Shown here one piece after another: positions 32,486 through 40,157 of a DNA stretch of 64,000 nt; positions within the stretch are counted from its first letter, which is position 1; each line of letters starts with the position of its first letter. Location of the stretch: positions 1 through 64,000 of the forward strand of contig NZ_FRBE01000008.1 in NCBI RefSeq assembly GCF_900142535.1, read 5' to 3'. Source of the stretch: Fibrobacter sp. UWEL (GTDB lineage Bacteria > Fibrobacterota > Fibrobacteria > Fibrobacterales > Fibrobacteraceae). The notes under the pieces are model-generated. The model was not told where the DNA came from, did not search any database, and worked only from the letters and a program-made list of their open reading frames with translations. Position numbers and translations under genes: made by a program.

Positions 32486-32691
32486 GCGAAGCGCACTAGA
32501 CGCAAAGGGGGAACTCTGTTCCCCCCTCTGGACTCCCCCTTGCAAGCAGCCTCGTAATCAGGTAAGGACTCGGCTACTTGACTGCTCAAGATGTGTGTGG
32601 GAGTTGGTGTCACGGACTCCCCCTAACTAGCCTGTGGAATAAGTCGTCTGGTTGGTTCGTTATCGGCTAGCGAAGCGCACTAGATGCAAAG
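32486..32691. repeat. Gene-free repeat region with two copies of a 22-bp repeat
   Basis: GCGAAGCGCACTAGAYGCAAAG occurs at 32486-32507 and 32670-32691 with one mismatch. Between them are G/C-rich palindromes (GGGGGAAC...GTTCCCCCC) and a CTCTGGACTCCCC phrase also found at 54158, 54328 and, in altered form, 57935. No gene is visible in 32481-32737. Confidence 0.7.
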
Positions 32692-32737
32692 TTTACAGAA
32701 CTTTTACGTAAAATAGAGAAATTTCCGGACCATTACC

Positions 32738-32793
32738 TCGTGTATAGATAAGTAGGGCAATTTCGCTCTGCGCCTTTGCGGGGGCGTTCCCGC
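32738..32793 (+). promoter_or_regulatory. Conserved leader of Rpn-type genes, copy 1
   Basis: TCGTGTATAGATA (with a TATAGAT -10-like box) is followed exactly 40 nt after its start by the hairpin GCGGG-GGCGTT-CCCGC (32778-32793), 17 nt before the ATG at 32811. The same block with identical spacing precedes the unrelated-looking nuclease gene at 35153. Confidence 0.7.
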
Positions 32794-32810
32794 TGGTATC
32801 GCATAGGTAT

Positions 32811-33695
32811 ATGGATAACAATCGTGATCACGACGGATTTTTCAAGTTCGTCTATTCGGTTCCTGTAAATGCTCGTGCCTTGCTGGAACTGAGCGCAAGG
32901 AACAACGGCAATTTGAGTCGCATGCTTGCCGATATTGATTTGGGGACTCTCGAGCGTTTGCCCAGCACTTACAATAACGTGGGCGAACGGGGTGAAGCCG
33001 ATGTGGCGTTCAAGGCGAAGGCTGCCGGCAAGGACGTGTTCGTGGGCTTGCTTCTGGAGCACAAGTCCTACGATGACAACGCTGTCATTGACCAGATCGG
33101 GCGCTACATGTTTAACGTCATGGTGGATAAGAACAACACGGATTTCCGCTGGTTGCCTTCCAAGGCTGTGATTATCTACAACGGTCGCAAGGACTGGGAC
33201 CCGCTGGCAACGTTCAGGAACAAGGAACGTGCCAAGTTCCAGGGCAATGATTTGCCCTTTGAATGTGTGCTGGTGAATCTCGCGGATATTGCGGATGAGG
33301 ATATTTCCGCTTCAGAAAATCCGGAAGCCGCCCTGGGCGCGCTCATCATGAAGTATGCGTTTAACGCAAAGGCAATTGAGGAACGCCTTTCTCTGGTTGA
33401 GTCTTTGTTCGAAAAGATGCCTAATAATCTCCGCTCTTTGATGTTGGAGAAGATTAAGGTATATTTAGGAGAGTATATCAGCAAGGAGTACTTCATGGAA
33501 CTGGAAAAGGAATTCGTGAGTATCGGCCAGAGGTTGGGATTCGAAAGCGCTGGCGATTATCGCCGGAAGCTCGAAAAGCAGGTCGCCAACCAGGCGAAGG
33601 AAATTTCCACGCTGGCGAATGAAAATTCTTCATTGACAAATGAAAACGCTGCACTTAGGGCCAGAATAGCCGAGTTCATGGCGAATAAGGCGTGA
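32811..33695 (+). CDS. Rpn-family PD-(D/E)XK nuclease (transposase_31/YhgA-like)
   Basis: 294 residues. The N-terminal domain has the hallmarks of Rpn/transposase_31 proteins: HDGFFKFVYSVPVNARALLE, then GEADVAFKAKAAGKDVFVGLLLEHKSYDD (D...E-x-K nuclease core) and QIGRYMFNVMVDKNNTDF. The C-terminal ~40 residues form a coiled coil (ANENSSLTNENAALRARI). Rpn proteins in E. coli are DNA endonucleases that promote recombination and have been tied to phage defence. No transposon ends are visible. Followed 45 nt later by a FISUMP gene. The shared hairpin leader suggests common regulation with the gene at 35153. Confidence 0.85.
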   Translation: MDNNRDHDGFFKFVYSVPVNARALLELSARNNGNLSRMLADIDLGTLERLPSTYNNVGERGEADVAFKAKAAGKDVFVGLLLEHKSYDDNAVIDQIGRYMFNVMVDKNNTDFRWLPSKAVIIYNGRKDWDPLATFRNKERAKFQGNDLPFECVLVNLADIADEDISASENPEAALGALIMKYAFNAKAIEERLSLVESLFEKMPNNLRSLMLEKIKVYLGEYISKEYFMELEKEFVSIGQRLGFESAGDYRRKLEKQVANQAKEISTLANENSSLTNENAALRARIAEFMANKA

Positions 33696-33739
33696 CATTC
33701 TATCTATAAAAGCTCTGGGGAATCGTCCTCGGAGCTCTT

Positions 33740-34945
33740 TTGTTTTTGGCGGCATTGTTGCTGGGACTTGTTGCTTGCGGTGATGATTCTGGTACTGGTG
33801 CGAAGGACGACGATTCCTCTTCCTCCTCGAGTGTGGAAGAATCCTCCAGCAGTGTGGTCTCGAGTTCTTCTTCCGATGTCATCTCGAGCGAAGTCGAGAG
33901 ATCTAGCAGCTCCGCAAAGAGTAGTTCTTCCTCCAGTGTCATCCCCGACCCCGATCGGGGATCTAGCAGTTCCTCTAGCAGTGTCGCAAAGAGCAGCTCC
34001 TCCGGCGATTCTGAGTACGATTTTGAATGGAACAATGCTTATGCTGTACTTGAAAATCCATGTAATGAATCTAATGAAGGAAAAGTTGGCAAAGCCTGGT
34101 ATCGAAAAGACGAAGGTGTATTTGTTTGCAGCTATAATAAAAAAGATAAGGATTGGGAATGGACGCAGATAGGCGGCATTTCCTCCAGCTCCGCCAAGAG
34201 CAGCAGCTCTAGTGTAAAGGTTTCTTCTAGTAGTGTGTATGAACCCTATAATCATTATGATGATCTTGCCGGCAATACACACGTCGGTAGGGATCGTTAT
34301 AAGCAGTTTACGGACTCCCGAAATGGCCGCAGCTACTACTACATTACCATTGTCGGTAAGGATACAAATAATGTGAAGGATTCTGTCACTGTGATGGCTG
34401 AAAACCTTAACATTGGTAAGGATGTGGCTGGCGTGGATGACCAGAACGATGATTCTGTAATTGAACGTTACTGCTATAAGGATGATACCACATATTGTGA
34501 TGAATATGGTGGCTTGTACCAGTGGGCTGAAATGATGGACTTGCCCAGCCGTTGCAACACGGAAAGCTGTGCCGATTTGATTAAGGAAAACCACCAGGGA
34601 ATTTGCCCTGATGGCTGGCGCTTGTTCACTGAAAATGATTTACACATTGTGGTTACATCTGAAGATAATGACGATGGGCTTAAAGGCCTTCGTTCCTCTG
34701 CTTTTACTGGATCCAATGCCTCTGGATTCTCATTGCTTGCCGCAGGAAAGAGAACCACCTATAGAAATCCTTTTGAACAAATAACTGAGACTGCCTATTG
34801 GTTTTATCCGCAGGAACCGGAATCTGAGTTGGAATGGGCTTATGCTGGGTTCATTGGTACCAGTAGTGCCTATTCGGACGGAGCTATGACAGAAAAGAAA
34901 AATGGTGAGTCCGTTCGTTGCGTAAAGCTAGAAACAGAAGAATAA
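33740..34945 (+). pseudogene. FISUMP lipoprotein, copy 1, with lost start region
   Basis: The 401-codon frame encodes a lipobox (GLVACGDD), Ser-rich linkers and a C-terminal Fibrobacter major paralogous domain (VTVMAENLNIG, CYKDDTTYCDEYGGLYQWAEM, GICPDGWRLF, SVRCVKLE), ~95% like the copy at 36172. In copy 2 a TTTGTTTTTG repeat flanks the ribosome site and first codons; here the 67 bp between the two repeats are gone. No ATG or GTG precedes the lipobox in frame. The first possible start is TTG at 33740, leaving a 12-residue signal without its Lys residues and no ribosome site. Probably not made or not exported, although the rest is intact. Confidence 0.75.
33877..33964 (+). repeat. Two 28-bp dispersed-repeat variants inside the FISUMP copy 1 linker
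   Basis: 33877-33904 and 33937-33964 both run TGTCATC...GATCT. The first (TGTCATCTCGAGCGAAGTCG...) is the reverse complement of the intergenic repeat at 12175 with few changes. They are in frame, coding DVISSEVERS and SVIPDPDRGS between serine runs. Confidence 0.75.
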
Positions 34946-34983
34946 CCTCCGTCTCCTAACAACAATCCCATAAAAAGATTCTA

Positions 34984-35015
34984 GGGAACCCTCATGGTGA
35001 GGGCTTCCCATTTTT
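34984..35015 (+). terminator. Terminator after FISUMP copy 1
   Basis: GGGAAcCCTCA-TGG-TGAGGgcTTCCC followed by ATTTTT. Confidence 0.75.
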
Positions 35016-35085
35016 GCATTTGCGGACTACCACACGTTTTTTACAAGATTTTTACAGAAATCTTGGAAATTTTTCGGCAATCACA

Positions 35086-35141
35086 TCGTGTATAGATATG
35101 TAAGGCCAGTCCGCCTTATGCCTTTGCGGGGGCGTTCCCGC
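35086..35141 (+). promoter_or_regulatory. Conserved leader of Rpn-type genes, copy 2
   Basis: TCGTGTATAGATA at 35086 and the hairpin GCGGG-GGCGTT-CCCGC at 35126-35141, 40 nt after its start as in copy 1; the ATG follows 11 nt later. GCCTTTGCGGGGGCGTTCCC is identical in both copies. Confidence 0.7.
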
Positions 35142-35152
35142 CAGGAATCTAT

Positions 35153-36088
35153 ATGGCAACTTTTGAAGAAAAAGTCCAAAAGCAAGTTGAAATCATTAAA
35201 CAGCGTACATTTCTGGATCCAACGCTGGACATGGTGTTCAAGAAAATCTTTTCTAAGGACGTGACGCTGATTCATTTTCTGAATGCGGTCCTGCATCCTA
35301 CGGAAGATCGTAAAATCATTAGCATTGTGCGCAAGAAGCCTGCATCCTCGCTGATGTCTGCAATCGATACCGAGGAGGTTCGCTTTGATGTTCACGCAAG
35401 GCTTAACAACGGAACCTTTGTTGACCTCGAGATGCAGCGGGCTTGGCACGAGGATTTTGCTGATCGCATGGAACTTTATGCCGACCAGCTTTCCATCGAG
35501 TCAAAGATTCACTTTGATAGCCAGCGGACTGCCACGGAGAGGGCGGATCATCCTTACCTGATGCCCACTACCTACTCCGTGTGGATTTGCAATTTTCCTG
35601 TGAACTTCTGCGAGAGTTACCACGAGGAACTTGGGTTGTTTCGCTTTTCCAGCATCGGTGATCCGGACGCCTTGCCTGTATATAATAAAAAAAGGTATAT
35701 TGTAATTGACTTGAGTAAGGTGGACGCCAAGGTACTTGACCTCAATACTGCGGAAACGGAATGGCTGGAACTGTTCACCAGGATGGCTTCGGCGAAGGCC
35801 GCTCCCAAGACCAGCGACCCCATCATCGCGGATGTCTACAGTCGCATGAAGGTAAGCCTCCACGAGAACAACTTTATCACGGAGATTGCAACAGGTATGG
35901 TAACAGAAGCTGAAATCAGTACCCGCATCGGAACCGCCCGCCGCGAAGGCAAGGACGAAGCAAGGTATGAAGACGCCGAGGCTTTCCTTCGCGAAGGGGA
36001 TTCTATTGAGCGTGTGGCTCGCGTGCTCAAACTTCCTGTAGAAAAGGTCCAGGAGTTGGCGGACAAGATTAAAAACGCCAAGCAATAG
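35153..36088 (+). CDS. PD-(D/E)XK nuclease family transposase (Rpn-like, PDDEXK_2)
   Basis: 311 residues. The start FLDPTLDMVFKKIFSKDVTLIHFLN is the signature of the PDDEXK_2 (Rpn-like) transposase/nuclease family. EEVRFDVHARLNNGTFVDLEMQRAW supplies the D...E-x-Q core, and ERMELYADQL-type sequence follows (here DRMELYADQL). The C-terminal REGDSIERVARVLKLPVEKVQ looks like a small helix-turn-helix. Expected to be a nuclease acting on its own DNA; no terminal inverted repeats are seen. It belongs to a different subfamily from the gene at 32811 yet carries the same leader. Followed 83 nt later by the intact FISUMP gene. Confidence 0.87.
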   Translation: MATFEEKVQKQVEIIKQRTFLDPTLDMVFKKIFSKDVTLIHFLNAVLHPTEDRKIISIVRKKPASSLMSAIDTEEVRFDVHARLNNGTFVDLEMQRAWHEDFADRMELYADQLSIESKIHFDSQRTATERADHPYLMPTTYSVWICNFPVNFCESYHEELGLFRFSSIGDPDALPVYNKKRYIVIDLSKVDAKVLDLNTAETEWLELFTRMASAKAAPKTSDPIIADVYSRMKVSLHENNFITEIATGMVTEAEISTRIGTARREGKDEARYEDAEAFLREGDSIERVARVLKLPVEKVQELADKIKNAKQ

Positions 36089-36171
36089 ATTATGGAAGCT
36101 CTGGGGAATCGTCCTCGGAGCTCTTTTGTTTTTGTTATTTTTTCCGCAGGTAAAAACAATTAGGGGTTATG

Positions 36172-37413
36172 ATGAACATTTTGAAAAAGAGTTTGTTTTT
36201 GGCGGCATTGTTGCTGGGACTTGTTGCTTGCGGTGATGATTCTGGTACTGGTGCAAAGGACGATGATTCCTCTTCCTCCTCGAGTGTGGAAAAATCCTCC
36301 AGCAGTGTGGTCTCGAGTTCTTCTTCCGATGTCATCTCGAGCGAAGTCGAGAGATCTAGCAGTTCCGCAAAGAGTAGTTCTTCCTCCAGTGTCATCCCCG
36401 ACCCCGATCGGGGATCTAGCAGTTCCTCTTGCAGCGTCGCAAAAAGCAGCTCCTCCGGCGATTCTGAGTACGATTTTGAATGGAACAATGCTTATGCTGT
36501 ACTTGAAAATCCATGTAATGAATCTAATGAAGGGAAAGTTGGCAAAGCCTGGTATCGAAAAGACGAAGGTGTATTTGTTTGCAGCTATAATAAAAAAGAT
36601 AAGGATTGGGAATGGACGCAGGTAGGCGGCATTTCCTCCAGCTCCGCCAAGAGCAGCAGCTCTAGTGTAAAGGTTTCTTCCAGCAGTGTGTATGAACCCT
36701 ATAATCATTATGATGATCTTGCCGGCAATACACACGTCGGTAGGGATCGTTACAAACAGTTTACGGACTCCCGAAATGGCCGCAGTTACTACTACATTAC
36801 CATTGTCGGTAAGGATACAAATAATGTGAAGGATTCTGTCACTGTAATGGCTGAAAACCTGAATATCGGTAAGGATGTGGCTGGCGTGGATGACCAGAAC
36901 GATGATTCTGTAATTGAACGTTACTGCTATAAGGATGATACCACATATTGTGATGAATATGGTGGCTTGTACCAGTGGGCGGAAATGATGGACTTGCCCA
37001 GCCGTTGCAATACAGAAAGCTGTGCCGATTTGATTAAGGAAAACCACCAGGGAATTTGCCCTGATGGCTGGCGCTTGTTCACTGAAAATGACTTTAACAT
37101 TGTTGCAAAATCAGACGATAATGACGATGGGCTTAAAGGCCTTCGTTCCTCTGCTTTTACTGGATCCAATGCCACTGGATTTTCATTGTTGGGCGCAGGA
37201 AAGAGAAACACCTATAGCAATCCTTTTGAACAAATAACAAAAGCTGCTTATTGGTTCTACCCGCAGGAGTATGAAGGTGACGAAAATAAGGCTTATACAG
37301 GCTTTGTATCAACTTCTAGCATCTATCCGGATGGATCTAGAACAGTGAAAAAAAACGGTCTCTCCGTTCGTTGCGTAAAGCTAGAAACAGAACCGTCTTC
37401 TGTATCGGAATAG
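36172..37413 (+). CDS. FISUMP lipoprotein, copy 2 (intact)
   Basis: 413 residues from the second of two adjacent ATGs (5 nt after AGGGG; the first, at 36169, is only 2 nt away). MNILKKSLFLAALLLGLVAC is a complete lipoprotein signal. Two Ser-rich linkers flank a short ordered segment (YDFEWNNAYAVLENPCNESN), and the C-terminal ~200 residues form a Fibrobacter succinogenes major paralogous domain (TIGR02145 type), with YLYQWAEM-like core and paired cysteines. This domain is abundant in Fibrobacter surface proteins; function unproven, adhesion or surface display suspected. Near-duplicate of the gene at 33740, differing mainly in the last ~80 residues. Confidence 0.9.
   Translation: MNILKKSLFLAALLLGLVACGDDSGTGAKDDDSSSSSSVEKSSSSVVSSSSSDVISSEVERSSSSAKSSSSSSVIPDPDRGSSSSSCSVAKSSSSGDSEYDFEWNNAYAVLENPCNESNEGKVGKAWYRKDEGVFVCSYNKKDKDWEWTQVGGISSSSAKSSSSSVKVSSSSVYEPYNHYDDLAGNTHVGRDRYKQFTDSRNGRSYYYITIVGKDTNNVKDSVTVMAENLNIGKDVAGVDDQNDDSVIERYCYKDDTTYCDEYGGLYQWAEMMDLPSRCNTESCADLIKENHQGICPDGWRLFTENDFNIVAKSDDNDDGLKGLRSSAFTGSNATGFSLLGAGKRNTYSNPFEQITKAAYWFYPQEYEGDENKAYTGFVSTSSIYPDGSRTVKKNGLSVRCVKLETEPSSVSE
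36330..36417 (+). repeat. Two 28-bp dispersed-repeat variants inside the FISUMP copy 2 linker
   Basis: 36330-36357 and 36390-36417, the same positions and sequence as in copy 1, so their presence predates the duplication. Confidence 0.75.
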
Positions 37414-37431
37414 TTTTTAGGACCGGTTTAT

Positions 37432-37462
37432 AAGCCCAAAAACTCGTTTTAGGGGCTTTTTA
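37432..37462 (+). terminator. Terminator after FISUMP copy 2
   Basis: AAGCCC-AAAAAC-TCG-TTTTA-GGGGCTT followed by TTT. Confidence 0.65.
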
Positions 37463-37506
37463 TTCCGAATTGGGTGCGTTTTCCGGGGATATTGTCCGTT
37501 TTTTGC

Positions 37507-37537
37507 TTGACTTTTGGGCTTTTTATTGTGATATTAT
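37507..37537 (+). promoter_or_regulatory. Probable sigma-70 promoter of the small-protein pair
   Basis: TTGACT followed after 18-19 nt by ATATTA/TATTAT; the leader is ~25 nt to the ATG at 37569. Confidence 0.55.
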
Positions 37538-37568
37538 ATCGGAATTGTTTCTATTCTAAGGAGTTCTT

Positions 37569-37739
37569 ATGAAATTGTCCAGTTTTATCACCGGTTTGGC
37601 TGTTGGTGCTGTTGCTGCTCTGTTTGTTTCCAAGAAGCTGAACGAATGTGACTGCGATGATGATTGCGAATGCGATTCTCAGGAAAATGCATCTGAAGAA
37701 AAGTCTTCTGACGACGATTCCATTCCTGAAAACATCTAA
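37569..37739 (+). CDS. 56-aa membrane-anchored protein with Cys/Asp cluster
   Basis: A short gene with an AAGGAG ribosome site. One N-terminal membrane segment (KLSSFITGLAVGAVAALFVS), then KKLNE, a striking cluster CDCDDDCECD (four Cys and five Asp in ten residues) and an acidic tail (SEEKSSDDDSIPEN). The N-terminus resembles YtxH-type small membrane proteins and the next gene. The cluster could bind a divalent metal or form disulfides; no function is known. The next small gene begins 21 nt later with its own AAAGGAG, so the two form an operon. Confidence 0.75.
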   Translation: MKLSSFITGLAVGAVAALFVSKKLNECDCDDDCECDSQENASEEKSSDDDSIPENI

Positions 37740-37760
37740 CTTTTAACTAAAGGAGTCTTT

Positions 37761-38081
37761 ATGAAGATTTCCAATGTGGTCATTGGTGTTGTTGCTGGCG
37801 CTGCAGTTTCCGCCCTGGTTTGCAGTAAGGTTTACAAGAGCCGTCTCAAGGCTGCCGATGCTGACGAAAATCTGGCACAGGCTAACGCTACTATCGACTC
37901 TCTCCGTAGCTCCGTAGACTGTTTTAGCAAGCAGCTCAGCGAACGTATCGAGTCCGAACAGACTTATGCCGCCCGCTGCGAAGAACTGAACGCCAAGGTT
38001 TCCTCTCAGGATGCCGAAATCGCAAAGCTGAAGGATCTGTGTGCCATTCAGGAAGCTCAGAACCGTAAGCTCCAGGGTTAA
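37761..38081 (+). CDS. 106-aa membrane-anchored coiled-coil protein
   Basis: One N-terminal membrane segment (KISNVVIGVVAGAAVSALVCS) followed by a ~75-residue coiled coil (DENLAQANATIDSLRSSVD, EELNAKVSSQDAEIAKLKDL). The membrane part parallels the preceding 56-aa protein (both MKxS...G...GA.....S), suggesting a diverged pair. YtxH-like layout; role unknown. AAAGGAG precedes the ATG. Confidence 0.75.
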   Translation: MKISNVVIGVVAGAAVSALVCSKVYKSRLKAADADENLAQANATIDSLRSSVDCFSKQLSERIESEQTYAARCEELNAKVSSQDAEIAKLKDLCAIQEAQNRKLQG

Positions 38082-38116
38082 TTCCCCTGCAGTTCATCCA
38101 AAAAACTGACCTTTTT

Positions 38117-38148
38117 ATCCGGAAGCCTCCTAGGACTCCGGATTTTTT
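38117..38148 (+). terminator. Terminator after the small-protein pair
   Basis: ATCCGGA and TCCGGAT separated by 13 nt, then TTTTT. Confidence 0.85.
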
Positions 38149-38175
38149 ATTGTCTAAAAAACTAGATTTGCCCCG

Positions 38176-40101
38176 ATGAAGAATTTTTACTGGGTGGTTT
38201 ACGGACTTTTGCTGTGGCTGGCTAGGTTAGCCCAGCTTTGCTTCCTTTATTTTATGGAAATGCCTACGGGCGGCCCTATTGTGGATCGCTGGTATCGTTT
38301 TTTCCCCCATTGTCTAGTTGCCGAACTGGGTGTTGTGATGGGTTTGTCCCTGCTGGGTTTTGCAGGGTCGCTGCTCATTAAGAAGGGGAGCCTCCGTAAG
38401 GTCTGGGGCATCTCCTTTGTGGTCCTGGGCATCCTTTATATTTGGCTCAGCGGTGGGGATGACGAAACCATGCGCTGGATGGGCCAGCACCTTTCCCTCA
38501 GTTTCTTCGAGACCTATGCCAATGCGGCTTCTGACCCGGGCCTGGTGGGGCGAATTTTCATCGGTGGCATCGGGCATTTTGGACTGAATATCCTATGGGC
38601 AATCCTTACATCTGTGGCGGTGGTTTTTCTGTATCGGATATTCTTCAGGAATACCACGCTTGAGTTTTCAAAGAAAGCAATTATTTCCGCTTTGATTCTT
38701 GCCCTTCTGGCTGCAACAGGTTTGTCCAGCCGTTACTGGTTTGCTCCCAGCAAGATGCGTTGGAAGAGAATCGCTCCCTTCGCCTGGCATGTGGGGGAGG
38801 AAATCGCCTATAAGTTTTCCTCTGCGGAAAAGCGTGGGGACTATGTTGTGGGTATCAAGGCGTTGGGCGGAAATCCCGATGCGGAATATCCCTTCTGGCA
38901 CGAGGTTCCTAACGACGCCCAGAATCTGGATTCTTTCAAGAAGCGCCCGCTGGATGAACGTCCCGACGTGATTCTCTTTATGGTGGAAACCTTCCGCGGC
39001 TGGACTGCAGACGTGCGCGTAGAATCTACCTGCAAGCGACTGCCCAACTTGTGCAAGCTGGCGAATTCAGGCTTGTACTTCCCTAACGCACACAGCGTAG
39101 GGTATCCTTCTATCGAAGGTTTCCTGGGGACTCTTACGGGCTTGTGGAGCCACCCCCGATTTACCTTCCTGTCTGACGTGCCCAATACTCAAATGCGGGC
39201 CTTGCCGGATATGCTGAAGGATGCGGGCTACCACCGTATGGTGCTGACTGCTACAGAACCTAGCTTCGACAATTTAAATCCCTGGTTTGAGCGCTGGTTT
39301 GACTACTCCGAATACAAGCCGGAAAATCAGCACGACGTTCCTATCGCCAATCGCTTCCGGGAGCTGTACAACGAGCGCCCCAAGGACAAACCGCTGTTCT
39401 TTAACTGGATGAGCACTTCCACTCATGTACCCTTTACGCTGCCTAGCGAATACGGCCCCACGCCTAAGGATCTTGAAGAGGCATACCTGCGTACCATGGT
39501 TTATCTGGATAGCGCCCTGGGCATTGTGCTGGACGAAATCCGGAAGGGCGATCGAGCCAACAACACCTTGATTGTCCTGACGGGCGATCACGCTTTCGCC
39601 AACAAGGCGCAGCACGGCGTTCCTGAATTTATTGGCGGCGCTCAGGATGGCTACACTTGGGTTCCTCTCATTGTGGCAGGTCCTGGAATCGAGCCTCAGG
39701 TGGTGAGCGCTCCTGTTTCCCATGTGAATATTGGGCCCACCGTCCTTGAATATCTGGGACTGGAACTTTCCAATAATTTTGTAGGTCAATCGCTGATTGA
39801 TAATCGGGTACCGGTGGAGCATCTGTCAAATGTTTTCAGCTTCCGTATGGATGACGTGGCCATGAGAAATTTGGGCTACACCTATTACGTCAATATGGAA
39901 GACGAATCCGAGTGGACTGTATTTGGCACCATGGCAAATCCGGACTGGGACACTTCCCATCCGGTGGAAGGCTTTGTGTCTGCCCGTAAGCTTACAAGCG
40001 CCCCCGCCCGCGCCGAGGAAATCTCCCGAGAAATTCGGGCCGCCGCCTTCGCCTGGGAATACGTGGTGAACAACAACAAGCTGATGCCTTTCCCTCAGTA
40101 G
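38176..40101 (+). CDS. LtaS/MdoB-type phosphoglycerol transferase (sulfatase fold) membrane protein
   Basis: 641 residues with about five N-terminal membrane segments (to residue ~185) and an external alkaline-phosphatase-superfamily domain from ~255. Key sequences are DVILFMVETFRGW (metal ligand Glu and catalytic Thr in the position used by LtaS), GYPSIEGFLGTLTGLW, and IVLTGDHAFANKAQHG (metal-binding D-H). Such enzymes move phosphoglycerol or phosphoethanolamine onto glycans outside the inner membrane. With the GT4, TagB/F-like and flippase genes downstream, it probably decorates or builds a surface polymer. A sulfatase role is less likely because no Cys/Ser-x-Pro-x-Arg motif is seen. Confidence 0.82.
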   Translation: MKNFYWVVYGLLLWLARLAQLCFLYFMEMPTGGPIVDRWYRFFPHCLVAELGVVMGLSLLGFAGSLLIKKGSLRKVWGISFVVLGILYIWLSGGDDETMRWMGQHLSLSFFETYANAASDPGLVGRIFIGGIGHFGLNILWAILTSVAVVFLYRIFFRNTTLEFSKKAIISALILALLAATGLSSRYWFAPSKMRWKRIAPFAWHVGEEIAYKFSSAEKRGDYVVGIKALGGNPDAEYPFWHEVPNDAQNLDSFKKRPLDERPDVILFMVETFRGWTADVRVESTCKRLPNLCKLANSGLYFPNAHSVGYPSIEGFLGTLTGLWSHPRFTFLSDVPNTQMRALPDMLKDAGYHRMVLTATEPSFDNLNPWFERWFDYSEYKPENQHDVPIANRFRELYNERPKDKPLFFNWMSTSTHVPFTLPSEYGPTPKDLEEAYLRTMVYLDSALGIVLDEIRKGDRANNTLIVLTGDHAFANKAQHGVPEFIGGAQDGYTWVPLIVAGPGIEPQVVSAPVSHVNIGPTVLEYLGLELSNNFVGQSLIDNRVPVEHLSNVFSFRMDDVAMRNLGYTYYVNMEDESEWTVFGTMANPDWDTSHPVEGFVSARKLTSAPARAEEISREIRAAAFAWEYVVNNNKLMPFPQ

Positions 40102-40157
40102 CTGGACTGGAATTGTAATTTCTATATTAAAAAAATCACTAAAAACTGGAGTTGAAC

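Noticed and set aside
32261-32545. 95-codon N-terminal extension of PBP1A
   Set aside because: It would read through the tRNA-Ser gene in antisense; MADQKKKRK at 32260 is a normal basic cytoplasmic start.
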